Origin: an uncultured Lachnospiraceae bacterium | Lineage (GTDB): Bacteria; Bacillota_A; Clostridia; Lachnospirales; Lachnospiraceae | Assembly: GCA_902767195.1 (NCBI GenBank) | Contig: CACXGS010000198.1 | Location: forward strand, 1 to 11,197 | Reading direction: 5' to 3' | Length of the DNA stretch: 11,197 nt | Shown here: positions 7,813-11,197 of the stretch, one piece after another | Layout: each line of letters opens with the position of its first letter | Position numbering within the stretch: the first letter of the stretch is position 1 | Notes under the pieces: generated by a model | Told to the model about the DNA's origin: nothing | Database searches by the model: none | The model's input: only the letters and a program-made list of their open reading frames with translations | Made by a program: the position numbers and the translations under genes

Positions 7813-8733
7813 ATGAAGAATCATCCGGGAATCAGCGGAATCATCAATGTCTATAAAGAAACAGGCTATACTTCTCATGATGTGGTGGCAAAGCTCAGGG
7901 GAATCCTCCGACAGAGGAAGATCGGGCATACCGGTACACTGGACCCCGATGCCACCGGTGTTCTCCCCGTATGTCTGGGGAAAGCCACGAAAATCTGCAG
8001 TCTGATTGAAGACTGGGAGAAGAGTTATCAGGCAGTAATGTACCTGGGAGTGGTAACGGATACCGAAGACATGTCAGGGACTGTTCTCAGGCAGTCTGCG
8101 GTGGATATCAGTCCGGAACAAGTAATCGATGCTATCAACAGCTTTCAGGGAGATTACTCCCAGATTCCTCCCATGTATTCCGCCAAGAAAAGGCAGGGAC
8201 GCAAACTTTATGAGCTGGCAAGAGAGGGAATCGTGGTGGAAAGAGAACCCTGTCCCGTACATATTCATGAGATTAAAGTGGAGGAGGTCGATCTGCCCCG
8301 GGTAAGGTTTTCAGTCACCTGTTCCAAGGGGACTTACATCCGAAGCTTATGCCGTGATATCGGAGAGAAGCTGGGCTGCGGGGCCTGTATGGAATCCCTG
8401 CAGCGAAACAGAGTCGGTCGCTTTGCAGTTGATGAAGCTGTAACTCTTCATGAGATTGAGCTTTGCAGAGACCAGGAAAGACTTGAGGAGCTGATCCTGC
8501 CGGTTGACCGGATTTTTGCAGATGATCCGGCTGTCACTGTCTCTAAAGAAGGAGAAAAGCTTTTATATAACGGAAATCCGATACCATTTTCCTTTTGTCC
8601 GGATTTGGATAAAAGTCCGGATAAAAATAAAGAAAAAAGATATCGAGTGTATGACAGCCATCAGCATTTTATAGGCATATATGTTTCAGGACCGGGTCAG
8701 ACTCTCAAGCCGGTCAGACTATTTTACCTGTAA
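7813..8733 (+). CDS. truB: tRNA pseudouridine(55) synthase TruB
   Basis: The 306-residue enzyme isomerises U55 in the tRNA T-loop to pseudouridine. The catalytic motif GHTGTLDPDATGVLP begins at residue 38, with the active-site Asp at D44. The substrate-binding motif PPMYSAKKRQGRKLYELAREG starts at 119 with conserved Y122, and FSVTCSKGTYIRSLCRDIG contains the third conserved block. The C-terminal PUA-like region follows, with a short Lys/Asp-rich stretch (PDLDKSPDKNKEKR) in a probable loop. The start at ATG 7813 has AGGAAAG five bases upstream. It lies 30 bases after nrnA and 18 before ribF. Length fits the family. Confidence 0.95.
   Translation: MKNHPGISGIINVYKETGYTSHDVVAKLRGILRQRKIGHTGTLDPDATGVLPVCLGKATKICSLIEDWEKSYQAVMYLGVVTDTEDMSGTVLRQSAVDISPEQVIDAINSFQGDYSQIPPMYSAKKRQGRKLYELAREGIVVEREPCPVHIHEIKVEEVDLPRVRFSVTCSKGTYIRSLCRDIGEKLGCGACMESLQRNRVGRFAVDEAVTLHEIELCRDQERLEELILPVDRIFADDPAVTVSKEGEKLLYNGNPIPFSFCPDLDKSPDKNKEKRYRVYDSHQHFIGIYVSGPGQTLKPVRLFYL
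8597..8622 (+). repeat. Short direct repeat in the truB 3' region
   Basis: GTCCGGAT occurs at 8597-8604 and 8615-8622, exactly 18 bases apart, within a Lys/Asp-rich segment (PDLDKSPDKNKE). The in-frame spacing suggests a small duplication that lengthened a loop by six codons. Confidence 0.45.
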
Positions 8734-8751
8734 TTCAGAGAGGAGCAGATC

Positions 8752-9681
8752 ATGCAGCATATAACCAGTGAAGATTTTCACTTTAGAAATACAGCAGTCG
8801 CCCTGGGAAAGTTCGAAGGAGTTCATCTGGGTCACCAGCTTCTGCTGGACAAAATAACCCGAAAGACCCGCTCATTTTATACCAGTGTTGTATTCACCTT
8901 TGACCGGAATCCTGCTCAGTTTTTCTCCGGTGCAGAGCACTTCAGACAGATCTGCACCAGGGAGGAGAGAAAAAAGATTCTGGAGGAGCGGGGGATCGAT
9001 GTTCTGATCGAATATCCCTTCACCAGAGAATTTGCCGGGATGACACCGGACAAGTTCGTAAAAAGGATTCTGGTAGGTAAACTTGGAGCCAGAGTCATTG
9101 TTGTCGGAACCGATTTCCGGTTCGGAAAAGACCGGCAGGGTGATGTGGATACCCTCCGTTACCTGGCTGAGGATTGTGACTACGAGCTGGTCGTGATGGA
9201 TAAACTGAAAAATGAAGGGGAGGATGTCAGCTCCACCAGAATCCGCCAGGCTCTGGAGCAGGGCAGGATGGAGGAGGCTTCCGAACTTCTCGGCCGTCCC
9301 TACAGTATTGAGGGAACGGTGATCCACGGAAAGGCTCTGGGGCGCAAGTTAGGGATACCTTCCGCCAATCTGTCTCTTGACAAGGATAAATATATCCCGC
9401 CCCATGGTGTGTATGTTACCACCACCATGATCGACGGTGTTCCGGTGGCCGGTGTGACCAATATCGGATGCCGTCCGACGGTGGATATGTCGGGAGGAGA
9501 AAATGTGGAGACTCATTTTCTGGATTATGAAGGAGACCTGTACGGAAAGGAACTGTGGATTGATTTTCTGCACTATTTAAGACCGGAACAGAAGTTTGAT
9601 TCCGTGGAAATACTGAAGGAGCAGATGGAAAAAGACACCGGTGCTGCCCGGGAATATATCAGCAGACAGGAGGGACTATGA
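8752..9681 (+). CDS. ribF: Bifunctional riboflavin kinase / FAD synthetase RibF
   Basis: The 309-residue cytoplasmic enzyme phosphorylates riboflavin to FMN and adenylylates FMN to FAD. The N-terminal nucleotidyltransferase domain (about 1-185) has GKFEGVHLGHQ with the HxGH motif at H25-H28, GTDFRFGKDRQGD from residue 119, and SSTRIRQAL around 160-168. The C-terminal riboflavin kinase domain starts near 186, with HGKALGRKLGIPSAN at 192-206 (PSAN in place of the common PTAN), GVTNIGCRPTV, and the metal and flavin-binding strand ending in ETHFLDY. AGAGAGGAG precedes ATG 8752. It often sits next to truB in Firmicutes. Its stop overlaps the next gene's start in ATGA. No FMN riboswitch is visible; expression should follow the operon. 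Confidence 0.95.
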   Translation: MQHITSEDFHFRNTAVALGKFEGVHLGHQLLLDKITRKTRSFYTSVVFTFDRNPAQFFSGAEHFRQICTREERKKILEERGIDVLIEYPFTREFAGMTPDKFVKRILVGKLGARVIVVGTDFRFGKDRQGDVDTLRYLAEDCDYELVVMDKLKNEGEDVSSTRIRQALEQGRMEEASELLGRPYSIEGTVIHGKALGRKLGIPSANLSLDKDKYIPPHGVYVTTTMIDGVPVAGVTNIGCRPTVDMSGGENVETHFLDYEGDLYGKELWIDFLHYLRPEQKFDSVEILKEQMEKDTGAAREYISRQEGL

Positions 9682-10304
9682 ATACGATAATCACCATTGG
9701 ACGCCAGTACGGCAGCGGAGGAAAAGAGATCGGACGCAGGCTGGCTGACTATTACAATATTCCCTTTTATGACAAGGAGTTATTGAAGATTGCCGCCAAG
9801 GAGAGCGGGATTTGCGAGGAAATGTTTGAAAGCTTTGACGAGAAGCCCAGCACCAGTTTCCTCTATTCCCTGGTTATGGATCCCTATGCGCTGGGATACA
9901 ACGCCTCTTCCTTCGATATGCCATTGAACCAGAAGGTCTTTCTGGCATCCTACGATGCCATTAAAAAAGTGGCCAAGGAAGGATCCTGCATCGTGGTAGG
10001 CCGCTGTGCCGACTATGCCCTGAAGGACTTTGAAAACCATCTGAATGTTTTTATCCACGCACCCATTTCCTTCAAAAAACAGCGGATTCATGACACTTAC
10101 GGAATCCCCATGGAGAAAGTGGAGGAGACTGCGGCCCGCATGGATAAGCAGAGAGCCAGCTATTATAATTATTATACTTCCAAGAAATGGGGAGATTTAA
10201 AAAGTTATGATCTTTGTATCGACAGCTCCATGTTTGGAATCGACGGAACCGTAGAACTGATCAAAAATGCGGTATCCTTAAGAGACAATAAAGCCGCCCT
10301 TTAG
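9678..10304 (+). CDS. Cytidylate-kinase-like family protein (Cytidylate_kin2 type)
   Basis: The 208-residue P-loop protein resembles the cytidylate-kinase-like family rather than canonical Cmk. ITIGRQYGSGGKEIGRRLA (residues 5-23) is the nucleotide-binding loop; the Ser/Thr that normally follows the Walker A Lys is Glu (E17). CIVVGRCADYAL (104-115) and FIHAPISFKKQRI (about 126-138) are the other family blocks, and the tail has the typical YYNYYTSKKWGD and YDLCIDSS. The biological substrate of this family is not established, so nucleoside monophosphate kinase activity is only an inference. ATG 9678 overlaps the ribF stop (ATGA) and AGGAGG lies 4 bases upstream, so it is probably the last gene of the operon. 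Its TAG stop (10302-10304) lies in the loop of the terminator hairpin. Confidence 0.85.
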   Translation: MNTIITIGRQYGSGGKEIGRRLADYYNIPFYDKELLKIAAKESGICEEMFESFDEKPSTSFLYSLVMDPYALGYNASSFDMPLNQKVFLASYDAIKKVAKEGSCIVVGRCADYALKDFENHLNVFIHAPISFKKQRIHDTYGIPMEKVEETAARMDKQRASYYNYYTSKKWGDLKSYDLCIDSSMFGIDGTVELIKNAVSLRDNKAAL

Positions 10305-10314
10305 GGGCGGCTTT
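10290..10314. terminator. Bidirectional intrinsic terminator between convergent genes
   Basis: AAAGCCGCCC (10290-10299) and GGGCGGCTTT (10305-10314) form a 10-bp stem with loop TTTAG. On the plus strand the T-run is short (TTT then CGTACG). On the minus strand the stem is followed by TTTATTGT, so it can also end transcription of the convergent gene at 10341-10973. The plus-strand stop codon is the last three bases of the loop. Confidence 0.85.
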
Positions 10315-10340
10315 CGTACGTCACGGGAAGCTTTTACTTC

Positions 10341-10973
10341 TCAGATTTCTCTTATAAAGTTGGTCCGTACCTTTTCGCTGTAATCCGGATGGTCAATGCC
10401 CTTTTCTTTGCCTGCTTCAATGCATTTCAGCATCCAGGCCATATTGCGGGCAAGCAGCCGCATGACATGCATGCCTTCCAGATCCTGCTCGATCTCGTCC
10501 GGATTGTTGCCGTGAACCATGTTCCAGTAGCAGGAGGGAACCATAGGCATGTTGCTGATCATAAAATACTTATTTAACTGCTCCAGGGCGGCAGTGGAAC
10601 CTGCCCTGCGGCAACAGACCACAGAGGCTCCGGGCTTGCCGGCGAAACCGCCGGAGGAATAAAACATCCTGTCCAGGAAAGAAGTGGCAACACCTGTTGC
10701 TGAGGCATAATGAACGGAGGAACCTATGACGAGACCGTCACATTCTTTCATCTTTGAGATGGCCACATTCACCGGATCATCTCCAAACACACAGCAGCCC
10801 AGATCATTCTCTTTACACATATGACAGCCCATGCATCCCCGGACCGGATTCACACCCACATGAAGCCATTCTGTATCAATTCCCTGTTTGTGAAGCTCTG
10901 TTTCCACTTCAAGGAGAGCCCTCCAGGTAGATCCTTTGGGATGGGGACTTCCGTTTAATAATAAGACCTTCAT
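10341..10973 (-). CDS. Flavodoxin-fold NAD(P)H-dependent FMN reductase-like / iron-sulfur flavoprotein family
   Basis: The 210-residue protein begins MKVLLLNGSPHPKGSTW, the FMN phosphate-binding loop of NADPH-dependent FMN reductases (GSPHPKGST at 8-16). A compact cysteine cluster C47-x2-C50-x2-C53-x6-C60 (with C61 next to it) resembles the 4Fe-4S motif of archaeal and clostridial iron-sulfur flavoproteins, so it may carry a cluster as well as FMN. GLVIGSSVHYASATGVATSFLDR (about 80-102) is the second flavin-binding block with the usual Tyr, and FAGKPGASVVCCRRAGS follows. It probably moves electrons in the cytoplasm; donor and acceptor are unknown. CCCTTT at 10981-10986 (AAAGGG on the minus strand) is the ribosome binding site. 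It is transcribed alone, convergent with the operon, from the promoter at 11060-11088. Confidence 0.85.
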   Translation of the reverse strand: MKVLLLNGSPHPKGSTWRALLEVETELHKQGIDTEWLHVGVNPVRGCMGCHMCKENDLGCCVFGDDPVNVAISKMKECDGLVIGSSVHYASATGVATSFLDRMFYSSGGFAGKPGASVVCCRRAGSTAALEQLNKYFMISNMPMVPSCYWNMVHGNNPDEIEQDLEGMHVMRLLARNMAWMLKCIEAGKEKGIDHPDYSEKVRTNFIREI

Positions 10974-11003
10974 GATGAAACCCTTTCTCTACAATACATT
11001 TAT

Positions 11004-11034
11004 CTTTCATGTACAAACTCTCATAGCATGAAAG
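11004..11034. repeat. Inverted repeat CTTTCATG/CATGAAAG upstream of the flavoprotein gene
   Basis: CTTTCATG (11004-11011) and CATGAAAG (11027-11034) are perfect 8-bp arms with a 15-base spacer. It lies between the predicted promoter and the start codon, so it could be a repressor operator or form a hairpin in the 5' untranslated region. No regulator gene is visible to assign. Confidence 0.5.
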
Positions 11035-11059
11035 TACATTCCTTCATCCTTATAGTATC

Positions 11060-11088
11060 AGTATAGCATCATCTTGTCATATTGTACA
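11060..11088 (-). promoter_or_regulatory. Promoter of the flavoprotein gene
   Basis: On the minus strand TGTACA (11083-11088) is followed by a 17-base spacer and TATACT (11060-11065), with TG one base before the -10 (TGCTATACT, an extended -10). The transcript would start near 11053, giving a leader of about 80 bases before ATG 10973. Confidence 0.6.
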
Positions 11089-11115
11089 GAAAAATGCAGG
11101 AAATCTTTATATCCT

Positions 11116-11125
11116 ATGATATCAT
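11116..11125. promoter_or_regulatory. Palindrome between divergent promoters, possible operator
   Basis: ATGATATCAT is a perfect 10-bp palindrome midway between the two facing promoters. A second short inverted repeat, AAAATC-G-GATTTT (11146-11158), lies where the -35 of the plus-strand promoter would be. Both are short and AT-rich and could arise by chance. Confidence 0.3.
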
Positions 11126-11175
11126 TGATTAAGACGGTGGTATAGAAAATCGGATTTTTATTCTTCTGTAAAACA

Positions 11176-11184
11176 TGCTATACT
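11176..11184 (+). promoter_or_regulatory. Possible divergent promoter (extended -10)
   Basis: TGCTATACT on the plus strand is identical to the extended -10 of the minus-strand promoter at 11060-11068. No good -35 is found 16-18 bases upstream. If real, it drives a gene that begins beyond the window, possibly a regulator of the flavoprotein gene. The stretch 10974-11197 otherwise contains no credible coding sequence. Confidence 0.4.
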
Positions 11185-11197
11185 AGTACAAGAATAA

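Overview
The window looks like a chromosomal segment from a Clostridia-type Firmicute, most likely in or near Lachnospiraceae. The evidence is the gene order rimP-nusA-rnpM-ylxQ-infB-rbfA-nrnA-truB-ribF, strong GGAGG-type ribosome binding sites, moderate GC content, and protein features such as a long acidic NusA tail and an IF2 with a very long charged linker. The genus cannot be fixed from the sequence alone.

Layout. Positions 1-1080 hold the 3' part of a gene for a coiled-coil protein with X-X-X-Leu-X-X-Gly-type repeats; its start lies outside the window. Positions 1081-1243 are an intergenic region with a promoter (TTGCAA-17-TATAAT), followed by a strong 10-bp hairpin in the leader of the next operon. 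Positions 1244-10304 are one co-directional cluster of ten genes with short gaps or overlaps: rimP, nusA, rnpM (ylxR), ylxQ, infB, rbfA, nrnA, truB, ribF and a cytidylate-kinase-like gene. A GC-rich hairpin at 10290-10314 closes it, and the last stop codon sits in the hairpin loop. Positions 10341-10973, on the minus strand, encode a small flavodoxin-fold protein with a compact cysteine motif. The last 224 bases hold a promoter for that gene, several short inverted repeats, and a probable divergent plus-strand promoter whose gene would lie beyond the window.

How the genes work together. The cluster serves gene expression. RimP and RbfA mature the 30S subunit, NusA controls transcription elongation and termination, IF2 starts translation, RnpM and YlxQ are small RNA-binding proteins, NrnA degrades nano-RNAs and dephosphorylates pAp, and TruB makes the tRNA T-loop pseudouridine. 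RibF makes FMN and FAD and is a usual passenger here. The neighbouring flavoprotein is not part of the operon.

No new defence, mobile or biosynthetic system is visible. The window is mostly conserved housekeeping DNA. The points worth a second look are the hairpin in the rimP leader, the repeat-bearing acidic NusA tail, the IF2 linker, the kinase-like gene following ribF, the stop codon inside a terminator loop, and the operator-like repeats around the flavoprotein promoter.
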